From Haberlea rhodopensis (taxonomy: Eukaryota; Streptophyta; Magnoliopsida; Lamiales; Gesneriaceae): 64,000 nt of DNA. The notes beneath the pieces were generated by a model. That model saw only the letters and a program-made list of their open reading frames with translations. It was not told where the DNA came from and made no database searches. Each line of letters opens with the position of its first letter. Positions within the stretch are counted from its first letter, which is position 1. Positions 42,381 through 56,700 of this stretch are shown in pieces. Position numbers and translations under genes: made by a program. The stretch is taken from positions 33,167 to 97,166 of the forward strand of contig CAJQUN010001164.1 in assembly GCA_907163345.1 (NCBI GenBank). The letters are read 5' to 3'.

Positions 42381-45300
42381 CTAGTTTGTTCGGCACCGCG
42401 CAAGGCGCGGTGCCAGTGAATAGATGTTGTGATTATTCTAAATTGTCTTTCATGATTTACAAGTGAACAATGAAATATGGTGAAATTGGACGACTGCTCA
42501 ACACAACCTACACAACATTGGATTAATATGCAGCGCATAAGCAATCAATGGTCAAGTCACAAGTTTCATGTAGGGACGATATCATGTTGTTATATATATG
42601 ATTTTTTTTGTACAGTCAATTAAAGATCATATGGGTGGCTGCTCCACCAGACCATCTCTCCCTCTACTATTATGACGGGTGAACGCTACTATAAGGTCAG
42701 TTATTGCAAGGAGATGAGGTGTTAAATGGAGGTCTATTTCTTCCTTTGTCGAAATAACTATTTTTTTTTTTTTTTTTGTTTCAATGTATGTGGAGTTCAG
42801 CCTGAGTGAAAAACTAATGGAGTCAAGAATATTAGTTGCAGAAGTCAGTCTGAACAAGGACAGGAGAAATGACAACTTACCGCAGGATTATGCATTTTCT
42901 TACCGCCAATATCAACAATATACATTTAACCTAACAAAATGCTGTCACAAAGACAAATATTAGCAACAATCGTTCAACAAGGATTATTAATGCACACACA
43001 CATGCGAAAACGACAAAAAATAAAAACTCACCAAATAGGAAGTATTTATTTTGATTGCACCCACAAATCATTCATCTCTATCACAAACACCTCAAATAAC
43101 AAGAAATACTTAATAGGGTAAATGCACAAGAAACTAATGGATGGCTGAGCGATTTTCTAACATACGAAAGGAATAAATTAAGTAACAAAAAGGTGTTTTT
43201 ATTTATTCAAAACACATAACAATAACTATAGATAAGAAACATCTTTATGCAAAACGGATCATCCCCAACAACGTAGCATATACAATAGATGCGCAAGCGG
43301 TTGCAAAAAATTAATGGGACACTTCAAAATGTAAACTATGACATGTACAATACAGCAGGGGATGGAGTAAAATATCTAGTCAGGTTTCTTGCGCTTGATC
43401 ATCCTTCCTCTTGTGGACATCCTCATGTCTTTTATCAGTTCAACATCTACAATATAGAACCATGTAGAACATGTTTATTCTTTACATATTGGAGGTTTAA
43501 AAGTATGGTATAAAAGTTTATAAATGTGACGAACGAGGTATTATGGTGTGAAGTAGGTCGGTTGTTACCTCAACAGTGTGTTCATGGAACTCTTGTACAG
43601 ACATCCAAGGATTGAATCCCCATCTTTTCCCAAATGTCGTGATTTCCAACGACCCAGTGCTCAACAACATCTACTTATCGTAAGATCTGGTTCGAAATAC
43701 AATCAATCGGCAAACAAAATATCCATTGGTCCATGGTATGAGTCAGCTGTTATTTGGACTCCAGCAAAACCTAGTTATTAAAATCATAGTGAGCAAATAT
43801 TATATCCAAGACTGTATTCGATTCCAGTCTTAAATGTGAATATATTACCCTGTAAATTCATTGACATGGCAAGAAATATTTTTAAGACACAGCAATTTGT
43901 TACCGGCAAGAAAATTATAGCATTCAACAGCAAGTAAAATCACCATAACCAGCTACTGCATCATCTAAAACAGCATCAATAGCTGGTGCATCATCTCTTT
44001 AACCAGCAGCTACGTCTCATGAGCACAACTATAGAAGGCCATCAAAGTGCATAAATGAAATTATTTTAGTATAATAATCCACAATCCATACCAAATCAAA
44101 CGATAAAAAAGGTCAGGAGCAGTGACAACATTATGGTTGCAAACCGTAGCAAGTGGACCATGAAATTATAAAATAACATAGAAAAGGAATCTTGAGGATA
44201 ATACTAATAGCAAGTATGTAGACAATAACCAGATTTCTTGGTAAGAAATTTCACAAAATACATGGTATCAAGTCAAAGATCCATCATGCAACATGGGATC
44301 CTTTATTCCTGAAAAACAAGATCAAATAAAGCATTGTCAAGAACAATTCAAACCAAGCCGGGGATAAAAGTGGGTTCCATTACTCACATTGGCTTCAATA
44401 AGGTGATGGGTACGAGAATGAGCTTGCAGGCCACGAGGAGACACTCTTTGGGGTGTTTTGATCTTTCTTTGGAATTGTTACCGTGTGGACTCTCACCACA
44501 TGGAAGAGATGATTTGTGTGGAGATGGGCTCCTCCTAGGACTACGACCCTGGCGCGGAGAAATATTGTCATGTACAGCAAAAATTTCATCCGAAAACAAA
44601 TTTATAAACAACAAAGTAGAAAACTGAGAACAAAATACGGTGATAATGTAGAAGTACCTTTGAGACCGACTTCGTTTAACATCATCATACTTGCCTCTTC
44701 TTATGCCTCTGCGATGAACATTGCCGCGATGAACATGACTGCCACCGTAGCTCCGGCTTTGGTCCTACTATGGTGAGGCATCCGATCTCTGTCCCCGCCA
44801 AGATGGCGCACACACACCACTTCTAATACGGCTTCTCCTCCTGTAATCCTTATCCCGGTAGCCATCCATGTATCCACGTTAATATGCTTGGAGTCAACAA
44901 AATAGATTAAGCTAGATTTGCATTTTTACAGGTCATAAGCAAGAGAAATAGAAATCGATAGCTTTATTTCCATTCTCGTAGCAGATGAAGTTCATTGATC
45001 CCCGGCATCCTCTGCACACAAGAAACAAATAAAACAAGTAATGTAAAAACACAAGGCACAAAGGAAAAGAACCCCAAAAAACTACAAACCAAAAAGCCAA
45101 ACGAGGATGGAACTGTATTACTGTGCTCCGGGTGAGGTGACGATGTGGGTTATATTTTTAAAAATAAATGCACGATGGTTTCATGACAGTGGTGTGCGGC
45201 AGCATCGACGGTAACTTTCGGCGGAGACGACAATGATGTGTGGATGATGATGGCGGCAATTAAAAAAATTAAGATGAAAAAGCAAAATGAGGGGAAACAT

Positions 45301-45504
45301 AGTACATCGCCTGAGAGGAGAGGATAGGGGAGGAAGAAATTATGCAATCAATGCAACCTATTGATCTGACCAGAAAAGCACTGATACACGCTATGTAATG
45401 TAATTAATCTGACCACAAAAGCACTGATACACGCTATGCAAAGTATTGATTAACAAAAAAAGAAAATAACAAAAAAAAGGGAAAAAAGGGAAGGGATGGT
45501 ATAA
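42381..45504 (-). mobile_element. Non-autonomous Helitron with gene fragments
   Basis: The 3' end on the minus strand reads GGCACCGCGCCTTGCGCGGT, GCCG, AACAAA, CTAG. This is a perfect GC-rich hairpin about 7 bp before CTAG, with T as the next host base, the standard Helitron terminus. The other end (45504) is placed by continuity of the fold-back arm, where the minus strand runs AATTAA then TTATACC. Canonical Helitrons start TC after A, so the 5' end is slightly off (a TCTATAC-type start with C lost would fit). There are no Rep/helicase motifs. The interior carries pieces of an SR-type splicing-factor gene (listed separately). Confidence 0.7.
44395..44880 (-). pseudogene. SR-type splicing-factor gene fragment in the Helitron
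   Basis: The minus strand encodes GYRDKDYRRRSRIRS, then in a shifted frame RGKYDDVKRSRSQ up to a GTACTT donor near 44655. After an AT-rich intron comes RQGRSPRRSPSPHKSS, then SKERSKHPK, and in another frame TPKSVSSWPASSF. Arg-Ser repeats and KERSKTPKS-like tails are typical of C-terminal exons of plant SR and SR-like splicing factors. The presence of an intron shows that genomic DNA rather than mRNA was captured. Stops and frame changes make it non-functional. The donor gene is not in this window. Confidence 0.65.
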
Positions 45505-46429
45505 TTAATTTGTCGTAAATAGTAACACATATTGTTTAAGTCAATCCAAAAACATTACTTGCTACCTTCCCAACTCTTTCCTTGTTCATAATTCCATCAA
45601 GTTTTTGCTTTTTCACACACACTTATGCAATTATTCATTACCATAAATGATTTAAGAACGCACAACTTCGTATAATTATATATATATATATATAATTTGA
45701 GCTACACATCCACACCAATTTATTTCAATTGTCTAGTACGATTATTTAATTATTCCTATTATTGAGTGAAGTATATTATATGAAAGAATGGAAATTATGT
45801 TTTTTTCCCATATAATATACTTCACTCGATAATCACACCAATTTATTTCATTTATCTAGTATGATTATTTGATTATTCCTCTTATGGAGTGAAGTATATT
45901 ATATGAAAGAATGGAAATTATATATATAATTCTACGAAGCTTTGCGTTCTTAAATCATTTATGAGTATGAATAATTGCATAAGTGTGAGTTTGAAAAATC
46001 AAAACTTTTATAAACAAGTAAAGACTTGGGAAGGTGGCGAGTAATGTTTTTTGATTGACTTAAACAATATGTGTTGTTATTTACTATAAAATTAATATAG
46101 TAATAAATATATATTTGTTTATGAGTTATTTCTTAACATGTATATCTATGCTTATATATGGTTCATTATCATATTTAATTACGTTATCATAAAATCAAAA
46201 TTATATCCATCTGGATCCTTTTATACCTATCTATCTGTTCTCCTTTTCACTTTTCACTAACCCGGTAGTTTCTCACAGAAGTACTTTTTAAATTAAAAAA
46301 AATTAATAAAAAGTTGAAATCATCATCCAGGTATTTTCGTAATTGATTTTTTTGTTACGGTATTTCGTAAATTTATATTTTATTTTATAATATTTTGGTA
46401 TTTATACCGATCTATTTAATTACTGGCGC

Positions 46430-47708
46430 ATTTCAAGTTATGTAAGCACTCTCTTCTCCCTTCTCTCTTTTTGGGCACATGAACGAGTTCAAGAACTAAA
46501 AGGAAAAAAGAAACCTTAAAAAAGCTTAACACATCCAGGGTGACCAAGAAATCAAAGAACAAGGGAGCCGAGGAAGGGGATAATTTAATATACAATCAAG
46601 AGAAAGTTAGCTTTTTAGAAGAGTTGCATATAAAATATCAATGCCTTCCACTGGACCCTCATTCCTCACCTACCCAATTGTGGGAAACATTGTTGCTGTC
46701 AGGGGCATCATCCACCATGCACGTGGAATCTTTTTTTTTTTTGTTTTAAATATTCCAAAAATAAACGGTGATGATACCCCTAAAGACACTACTCTTAAGG
46801 ACATCATCAAACAAACTCTATATGAAACTATTACGTAGTCACTAAAGACATGATTTGATGGATCCAGAGAGGTGGTCGTGAATTATAATCATCACATCTT
46901 TATGTGAGGTGTAGCTTTCTCCATAAATACAATTTATCATTTGCAGAAGACACGGGGCATATAAACTTGACTAGCTAGCTAACTTACATCGAGTAAGGGT
47001 AATTGTTTTTAATGTTGCCAATAGCGATTTATCATAATAATATTTGTTGTGTCACAAAAATGTGAAAATATTGTATGAATAATCACTTATCATAGCAATT
47101 AATATTATTTTACATAATATTTATCGCATGCTACATAATTCTGTCGCAATTTATTATAGCTACATAAATCAATTTTTATTTAATAATATTCTATATGTAT
47201 GAACTCAACAATTTTTTTTTCCATGTATCTGTGGAGATGATTGAGATTCGAGCAATGGTTTACCATCGAGAAAAAAATGTTATCAAAGCTGAGGTTTTGC
47301 CGTCTTAAATTTTATTTCTTTTAATCTTAGCACAAGTAGATTTCACTGTGGGTATTGTCTGATTTGTATTTATAGATTATATAGTCTTCAAATTCCTCAG
47401 ATTACGATAGTCTCTTCTTCCATTATATTTAAACAATAACCAGACCACATAAAATCAAACAATTCAAACAAAATCGATTATTAACTTTCACTCAAAAATA
47501 ACCAAATCTCATAAAAATGAAAACTACAGATAACATTAATAATTTACACTCACATGACAATATCCAAACCTGGGAAAAACCCCGAAAACTTCAGACGAAA
47601 TTGATAGCCATCATATAAATTACAAACATCTATATTAAAGAATGAGTCAAAATTGATGATCTTCGATGCCTGTCAACTTGAGGACATCGATTCAACACAC
47701 AGGGTGGC
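46430..47708. other. Intergenic, 3' side of the SPX-MFS gene
   Basis: AT-rich. A short open frame at 46540-46749 (MTKKSKNKGAEEGDNLIYN) has no recognisable relatives and reads like chance. The part nearest 47708 should be the 3' UTR of the minus-strand transporter gene. Confidence 0.5.
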
Positions 47709-50700
47709 TTAGTACAAAGAATTGAAGGTAAAACATGTAGCCATTATGGACACTAAGCAAATCACAAGCGAAGGAATAAGGGTGACGTTTAAGAGCTTAC
47801 TTTCCCCCAAATATCCTGCGAGGGTGATTGTTGCATCTGCAATCACTCGAGCAATTGTCCCAGCTTCTGTTGATAATAGGCCACCATTGAATGTTCCACG
47901 AGAAAGCCTGGATGACATTACTCTCGAGAGGAGTGACAGGTTTACCCCTAAAATGATACCAAATCAGTGCAATGTTAAAGTCACAAACTTCTGAACATAC
48001 AAGTGGGTGCGAACCCAAAATTTTTGATAAGGTGGCCATCTTTGTGTTTTTGGGAGGAAGTGGGGCCAACTTGAGTTTTTTTGACAAATTATAGTTAAAC
48101 TTGAAGAGATTCCTAGAGGACCCCAACTGCTTGGATATCCAATCTCACCCCTCGTAAAAAACAATGTATACAACTCTATTACTGTCCTGACACTCACATG
48201 ACGAGAAGTTAATATGCATCATCATTGAGTCAGAACACCAGATTTGGTAACTGAAAACCATTTCCAAAAGTTGCAAGTGCTGAAAGAATTATTTAAGATA
48301 TCTGAGAGTAACAGAAAATAGAAATCTAACCTTCTAATACTTCAGCAGATACAAACATGATGAGGCCTGAGCAGACATATTGTGGCACAGAGTATGGGAT
48401 TATAAACTGGAAGCTGAAAAGTATACCCAGGAAGACCACAATTTCTGATGCCAATAATATTTGCCTAAAAACATCAATAATAAACATTGATCAGCAGATA
48501 ATGATCAATGAGACAATTGGCGAACCTGAAACTAAGAATGCAAAATTCATTAAACAAAACCTACACTATATCAGAGACATCAGGATAAACTTGGGCAAAA
48601 AGACAGTTTGCAAGATGCCAAAACACAATTTGAACTTAATTTACACAATCTTCATAAAGAAAATTGCAGGTACCTTTCATGAAGGCTTCCTTCACTCCTA
48701 TGAGCTAAAACTCAACAGTTATAAAAGTTGAGCTTAATGAGAAACGACTATACAAATGCATCACGCAGGCATACTATTGAGAATCACAAATATCAATAAA
48801 AAAAATACCGAACTTTGATCCCGGAAACTAGATTTAAGCTTGACTTAGAGAACCGACTCAATGATTATATAATAACCGTAACCAAATTCCACTAAGGTTT
48901 CTACTTTGTTGGACGCCACTTCTTTGAAGATTCAAAAAAGATAAATCTAGGTTTCAAACACTAAAAGAACGAATCTTCATAAGTTTAATTTGTTTGCAAA
49001 TCTAGAAAAATTCCTCATCAGTTTGAGAGGAAATAGCATTTATATTTGCATAGGCAGCTTAAATAAGCATAATGGGCTTAAAATACTTCCTAATCAAGCC
49101 CATAAATATTTTAACTAAAAATAATCCGAAAATTAACATAAAATAAACAAATTTAAGGCCCACAAATATTAATAACCCTATTTGATATCACACGCACTCC
49201 TGAAATCTCTGATGTCAAGCACAACCATACTGCCTGACAGTAGTTACCCCGATGCCACATAAATAGCCCAAGTTGTGTATTTAAAAAACATATTTTCCAA
49301 TTATTGTGAAATACTTCTGTCACAAGACGAAAAAATGAGCTCTACACAGAATTCAACAGTTACCAACTGCTCGCCACATCGAAACTTATCTTAATAAACA
49401 TTGGTAGAGATTATGTAAGAAGCACCTTTTAAACATTGAGGAAAGTATAATGCGTTGTTTTAGATATTAAAATGATCCATAGCAAAACATAAATAGTGAA
49501 ATTACCTGTCCTGATACATATTGCTTATGTAACTTCCAACAATAATATTCACAGGAAGAACTGTTAGGCCAAGGCAAGCAAGAAAAATCGACACGCTGCT
49601 GGTTGTCCAGCCAAAATAGTAGGATGTGATAACACTTGATTCTGAAAGTAGAATCTCCATTGCGTATTTAAGCATAAAGTAGATCAACAACTGAACCTGT
49701 AAAACATGATACAAAGTATAAACCTTACTAGATAGATCACGTGAACATAATCTTACTACAAGTATTCTGTACATATTCCAAGTGTTTTATCCTCCCATAA
49801 AAAAAGAACGATATAAGCCCTTGCAATTGGTCAAATCATATGAAAGATAAAGATTAATAATTATTCTCTTTCGAATTTCAAAAATATGAACGATATAAGC
49901 CCTTGGACACCCCACTACCTATACAATCAAAGTGGCCTTTTCTAGTTCAAACACTTTTTGTAAGACGCTTCTAATAGTTCCACAAATTCTACATATAATC
50001 ATCTACAATCAAATTTCAGCTTTTTCCTTAATCTTTCAGTAATTTATGATCCAAATGTACTGTGGGACTCTATCAGAATGTCTTGCATCATTTTGTCGCT
50101 CGGTCAAAGCAAGGAAAATACTTAACAAATTCAAGGCAATTTAGAAACCTATGATCTGAATAGAACATGACCTTCTGTTCGCTTAGCCTTCACTGAAAAT
50201 GAACGGTACCAACATATATTTAAAGTAATGATTTTTCGACAAATGCTAACCGATAATGATGTTTGCTTTGTTACAATTGAATTAACATGTATGGTTGACC
50301 TCAGGAAATTAAACTTAGATCCACAAGTGGAATCATTAGTACACGATGGTTTGAAATTTCTGTTACTCTATCTTGACAACACATTGTGGCACCGTGGCTT
50401 TACATGATGTAGTGTTAGCCCAATAAATTTGCACATAACTTGGTTCATTTTCTATCATTTTGATGCTTTATTCATGTCATAATACATAACATTTGTGAAG
50501 CACATTTCTTGGTAACAACATAAACAACCCAAACCATCACTTCTAATAGTTGATGAATTGCAGTTTTAATTACTATGCGGTCAAACCACGAAAATATATC
50601 TGGAATTTGTCTGTAAGACTCTGGAATTGGAGAAAAAGAACAGGTAGCTAAAGGTGACGCCCATTTGTGGTTTGTATGTCCAGCTTACAGCACGAAGGTA

Positions 50701-53700
50701 ACCAAGAAAGCCAAACTTGGACTTCATATTATCTTTAAATTGGCTACGGTATTCTGCTTAATCCATCATCAAACTCGGGCCATTAATCTTTACCCATAAC
50801 TCAGCTCATAAATATTTTCTTCATCACATGTGATGATGTTGAAAACCAAAACAACTGCTATTTATGAAATACAAACCACATCTTTTATTTTTCAACTACA
50901 ATCATGCAAAGGTGGAAAACTAGGCTTCACACTTTTCAAACAATTAAACTCTCAAAATTAAGCACAATACCTTTACAGAAGGTGTAAGTAACCGGTAGGC
51001 AGATCCCAGCGAGTTGGCTGTTAGATGAGATTCCTCTGAAGACTCTTCACTCATGTCACATTCTTCATTTCCATCATCATCTTGTTCATTATCAACTGAT
51101 GTTAAAAGTAGTGGTTGTGAAAGACCCTTTTCAACATTATCATGCTCTTCTACCAAACACAAAATATCAGATCAGCAAGTGTATGTAATGAACATAACCT
51201 CGAGATACTTATTTATACATACACAAACTAAAAACATAACTAAAACTACCCAAATTTTAAGAGATATAAGATGAATAAACTTGTCAATCTAAAACTTGAG
51301 TGCATATCATATTTATACAAGAATTATATTAAATAAAGTATATCTGAATACCCCGTAACTACTGGTAGATGTTGAGACTAAGCAATACAAATTCATCTTT
51401 TTTCCCTTACACACCATAGTCTCATCATGCGTATGAACTATAAGAATAAGCCAACTGGTAGAGATAAAGAGAGAAGACGAGACTTAGTCAACTAGTAAAA
51501 CCAAGACAACCAATAAAGACAATGAAGTGGCAGAGACACATAAAAGAAAAAAAGGGGATCAGATAGGATCAACAAGGGCACATAATCTACATAATCAAAT
51601 TGTAGTTTTCTAGGATAGAAATTGTATTTCTTGTATATAATAATTCACATAATTACATCTCCTTTTATAGGAGAGATATGCTACCCAATTAGGTAGATAG
51701 ATCCAACCATATCAATTATTTCCTATCCTAATGATCTTTTAAAAACAAAAGATCATTATCTATTTACAATCAAATATTCCATAAATATCCTAATCTATTT
51801 TAAGATCAATATTCTATATTTCAACACTCCCCCTCAAGTTGGAGCATAGATATCTATCATGCCCAACTTGCTGATAAGAAATTCGAAACTTGGCCTGAAT
51901 AGTCCTTTTGTGAGAATGTCCGCTATTTGTTGCGTCGTTGGTATGAAGGGCATACAGATAGTTCCGTCTTCAATCTTCTCTTTTATAAAATGCCTGTCAA
52001 TTTCCACATGCTTAGTTCTATCATGTTGAACTGGATTATGAGCAATGCTGATAGCTGCCTTGTTGTCACAATATAATTTCATAGGGACATTTACTGCACT
52101 TCTCAATTCTTCCAAGATCCGTTTAAGCCATACCATTTCGCATATTCCCTGTGCCATTGATCTGTACTCAGCTTCAGCACTACTACGAGCCACAACATTC
52201 TGTTTCTTGCTTCGCCAAGTGACAAGATTTCCCCATACGAAAGTACAATAGCCTGATGTAGACCTTCGATCTGAAATAGACCCTGCCCAATCTGCATCTG
52301 TGTAGGCCTCAATATTGCGCTGTTGACTCTTTCCAAAAAATAACCCTTTTCCCGGAGAATTCTTCAAGTATCTTAGGATGCGGTAGACTGCTTCGAGATG
52401 CTCCTCACATGGGGAATGCATAAACTGACTTACTAGGCTTACAGCAAATGCTATATCTGGTCGTGTATGTGATAAATAAATCAGTTTTCCCACTAACTTT
52501 TGATACCGAGTTATGTCTACTGGTTTTCCTTCTTTGCTTCCAAACTTATGATTTGGATCAATAGGTGTTTCGGTGGGACGACAACCACTCATTCCAGTCT
52601 CTTTCAGCAAGTCTACCACATATTTTTTCTGGGATACTACAATCCCCTTTTTCGATCGGGCTACCTCCATGCCGAGAAAGTATTTTAGTGAGCCCAGATC
52701 TTTGATTTCAAACTCAGAAGCAAGACAATTCTTCAATCGCACAATTTCCATCATGTCATCCCCTGTAAGAATAATGTCATCAACATATACTATAAGGATA
52801 GCTACCTTCCCATCTGCGGAGTGCCGTGTGAACATGGTGTGGTCTGCTCGTCCCTGAGTATATCCTTGTCTTTTTACAGAATGTGTGAACTTCTCAAACC
52901 AAGCTCTTGGTGATTGTTTTAGTCCATACAATGATTTTTTTAACTGGCATACCTTTGATCCAAACGTTTTCTCAAATCCTGGAGGTGGATCCATATAGAC
53001 TTCTTCTTCTAAGTCACCATTCAGAAATGCATTTTTTACGTCTAGTTGTTGTAATGGCCAGTCTAGATTAGCCGCAATTGACAAGAGTACTCTGATAGTA
53101 TTTAGCTTTGCCACTGGTGCAAAAGTCTCAAGGTAATCTATCCCATACGTTTGAGTGAATCCCTTAGCTACCAGCCGAGCTTTATATCTCTCTAACGAGC
53201 CATCTGCATTAAACTTGGTGGAAAACACCCACTTGCAGCCAACAGTTTTCTTTCCCCTCGGTAGTTCCAATACCTGCCACGTTTCGTTACTTTCAAGGGC
53301 TCGCATTTCTTCAAGAATAGCTTCCTTCCATTCAGGAACCCCTAAAGCATCCTGCACAGTCTTTGGAATCTCCACAATGGATAATTGAGAGATAAATGAT
53401 GAAAAATGTGGGGATAGATTTTTATGGGAAACAAAATTTGACATTGGATACTTGACACAACTTCTAACTCCCTTACGTTGAGCGATTGGAAGATCAAGGT
53501 TAGACACAAGTATAGGTGGATTTGATTCTGGAAGAGCAGAATTACCTGGAACATTAGGAAGACTTGAAATGATCTGAGGTGCAGACTCTTGGAAGTGCTG
53601 GGAGGTGTTAGGCTCCATTCTTTGATTTTTGTTCCTTCTCGAGTAAACACGTAGCTCACCTGTTTGTTCTTTATTGGCATTTATAGTAGTGTTATGAGAT

Positions 53701-56700
53701 GACGTTATAGTTCTAGTGTCCAAGTTTTCGCTGATGGTTTCCATATTTAGAAAAATATTTTGATCAAGAGTAACCGGGTCAGAGTCAGAGTCGTCCCTTA
53801 GGCTCTCCCCCTGACGAAGAGGAGGAAAAAATGGTTGATCCTCAAAGAAGGTAACATCTAAAGTAATGATCAATTTTTTTGTTGTGGGGTCAAAACATTT
53901 ATAACCCTTTTGATTTGGAGCATAGCCAACAAAGACGCACTTTCGAGCTCTAGGATCTAATTTCCCACGAAGATGATCATGGATATGAGCGAAGGCACTA
54001 CACCCAAATACTTTAAGTGGTAAATCAGATGTTAATCGGGAAGTTGGAAAAAAATCTGTAAAGACCGTAAGGGGAGTTTTGAATTTCAAAACTTTTGACG
54101 GCATTCGATTTATGAGATATGTCGCTGTTAAGAGTGCCTCACCCCATAAGTACTTTGGAACATTATGTGTAAAAAGTAGGGCGCGGGTAACTTCTAAAAG
54201 ATGTTTGTTTTTTCGTTCAGCAATGCCATTTTGTTGCGGAGTATCGGGGCATGTGCTTTGATGAACGATGCCAGATTGTAGAAAAAAATCCCCAAGAAAG
54301 TCATTAAAGTATTCACGGCCATTGTCACTTCTGAACACCCGAATTTTTTCCTGAAATTGAGTCTCAACCATTTGATAAAATATTTTAAAAATCTCTTTGA
54401 CATCAGATTTATCTTTTAGCAAATATACCCAACTAAGTCTGGTGTGATCATCGATAAAGCTAACAAACCATTTTTTTCCAAACATTGTTGAGACACGAGA
54501 TGGTCCCCAAACATCACTATGAATTAATAAAAAAGGTTTAGAAGCTTGATATGGTCGTGAAGGAAAATTTGAGCGATGATGTTTTGCAAATTCACAAATT
54601 TCACACCGGAAAAATGATGGAGTTGTATTGCTAAATAAATCAGGGAACAACTGTTTTAAATAAGAAAAACTTGGATGTCCTAGCCTATAATGCCAAAGCA
54701 TAACATTATTAGAAAACGAAATAGAGTTCAAACAGGTGTTTTTAACAAGATGTCCAATGGGTCCATCTTCAAGTAAATAAAGTCCTCCATGCTCCCTAGC
54801 ACTGCCAATCATCCTCCCCGAGATCATTTCCTGAAATTCACATTGAGAGGAGTTAAAAATGGCACGACAATTAAGGATAGAAGTTAGTTTACTCAATGAC
54901 ACAAGGTTATAAGAAAGGGTAGGGACATGGAGAACATCATGAAGAATGAGAGAGGGTGTGATCTTGACACTACCAATTCCAGCAATTGCCGAAGTGGAAC
55001 CATCAGCAAGGCGAATTCGTTTATGACCTGCAGATGGAATATATGTAGAAAAGGAATGGGAACAACCTGTCATATGGTCAGTAGCCCCAGAATCGACAAT
55101 CCAGGGACTGTTTTGGCGAGGAATACTGCTGGAAAAAAACGAGGATGGTACAGAGGCTGTACTACCTGTTTGGACAGTGGAATTTGACGGATTTTGTGGA
55201 GTCGAAGAAGTTTGTAAGAGCTTGTGCAATTGCAGTAGTTGTTCCTTGTTAAAAGGAAAAGATTCTGGATTACTTTGTGGCCCTTGGTCATCGGTGGAGA
55301 CTTGTAGAGCTCGGTTGGTAGATGCTGATTTTTTCTTAAAATTTGGGGGTTTTCCATGGATTTTCCAGCATGTTTCCAGTGTATGCCAATGTCGTTTGCA
55401 AAGATCACACCAAGGTTTGTCCTTGTCTTTCTTGGCAGGTTCAGATCCATACTTGGAGATAAATGCAGAATGGTCATTTACCAAAGGGGTTGAGGATCTA
55501 GTATCAGTATTCGGTTTTAACATCACTGTCCGCCGTGCTTCTTCACGCCGAATCTCAGAAAACGCCTCTCGCAGTGTGGGCAGCGGGCTTTTTCCAAGGA
55601 TGCGAGATCGAACGTCATCAAATTCAGTATTTAGACTGGCTAAGAAGAGATACACCCGATCACTTTCCTCTTTCTTCATGAATCAGACACTGTCGGTCGG
55701 GCAATCCCATTTATCGGTGGAGCATTGATCCAACTCTTGCCAAAGTGAGACCATCTCATTATAGAAGACAGTCACCTCACGATCGCCTTGTCTAGACTTC
55801 CACAGTTTAAGTTTTAATGCAAAAAGTTGGGAGTAATTTTCAGAATCTGAGTAGGTGGCTTTGACAGCCTCCCATACATCCTTGGCAGTGGGTAGAAAAA
55901 GGTATGGTTTACCTATTGACGGCTCCATTGAATTGATCAACCATGCAATTACTAACGAATTTGCAGAACCCCAGGCACTCAACTTGGAATCATCTGTTTT
56001 TGGGCGTTCCTCCGACCCAGTCAGATAACCTAACCGACTTTTGCCATCGATTGCAAGTTTCATGGACTGAGCCCATTCCAAATAGTTCTTCCCATTCAAT
56101 TTATGGTGGGTTAACTGGAAGGAATTGTGAGAAGAATCTGACCCTGGATTCATGGTGGTGGAATTAGGTTGCTGGAAGATGACGTGAAATAAGAGCGCAG
56201 AGATAAACGTCAAACGCGGAAGCAAGTTCAGCAACACTCAGAGAAACAATTCTGAATTTCGTGAAACAATTGTCGATCAATTGCAGCAATGCGCAGAGAA
56301 ACAATTCTCAATTGCGCAAAAAATTCTGATCGAAAAACAGATTGAATCGCGGACAGAAGATCGATGGAAAAATCACCGAGAAAAAAACTTTCTATGGCGT
56401 CGATCGGGGAAGAATTGCAATCGGATACAGATTGAACAGGAAAAAAAAACGATGAACAGTACCGATGAACAGTACCGTCGCGATGAACAGTACCGACGCG
56501 ATGAACAGTATCGGTGAATAGTGCCGTCGCGATGAATAGTACCGATGAACAATACGACGCGAAGAAAATCAGAGAATTGGATTTGGCTCTGATACCATGT
56601 AGTTTTCTATGATAGAAATTGTATTTCTTGTATATAATAATTCACATAATTACATCTCCTTTTATAGGAGAGATATGCTACCCAATTAGGTAGATAGATC

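Larger units (their letters stand above)
42055..46425. mobile_element. Fold-back element with arms of about 515 bp
   Basis: The segment 42068-42380 is an inverted copy of about 46105-46415, sharing words such as ACCGGGTTAGTG, AAAAGGATCCAGAT and TTTTATGATAA. 45505-45690 is an inverted copy of about 45910-46100, sharing AACACATATTGTTTAAGTCA and ATGATTTAAGAACGC. The left arm is therefore continuous once 42381-45504 (the Helitron) is removed. The loop (about 45700-45905) itself contains a direct duplication of an 88-bp unit ending GAAAGAATGGAAATTAT, with an inverted piece between the copies. No transposase is seen. The arms look about 80-85% identical by eye. It could be a MULE-like or other fold-back element; the target duplication was not resolved. 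Confidence 0.7.

Noticed and set aside
42055..46425. Single large MULE carrying a captured gene (Pack-MULE)
   Set aside because: The captured fragment is inside the Helitron-like insert, not directly between the inverted repeats. Continuity of the left arm across 42380/45505 shows two separate events.
46540..46838. Short open frames with a possible Lys-rich protein
   Set aside because: No recognisable motif, no splice partners and low-complexity ends; treated as chance.
49502..49774. Separate small membrane-protein genes at 47709-47918, 49502-49774, 58602-58961 and 59637-60200
   Set aside because: They are exons of one SPX-MFS gene. Splice sites and phases join them into one 696-codon frame.
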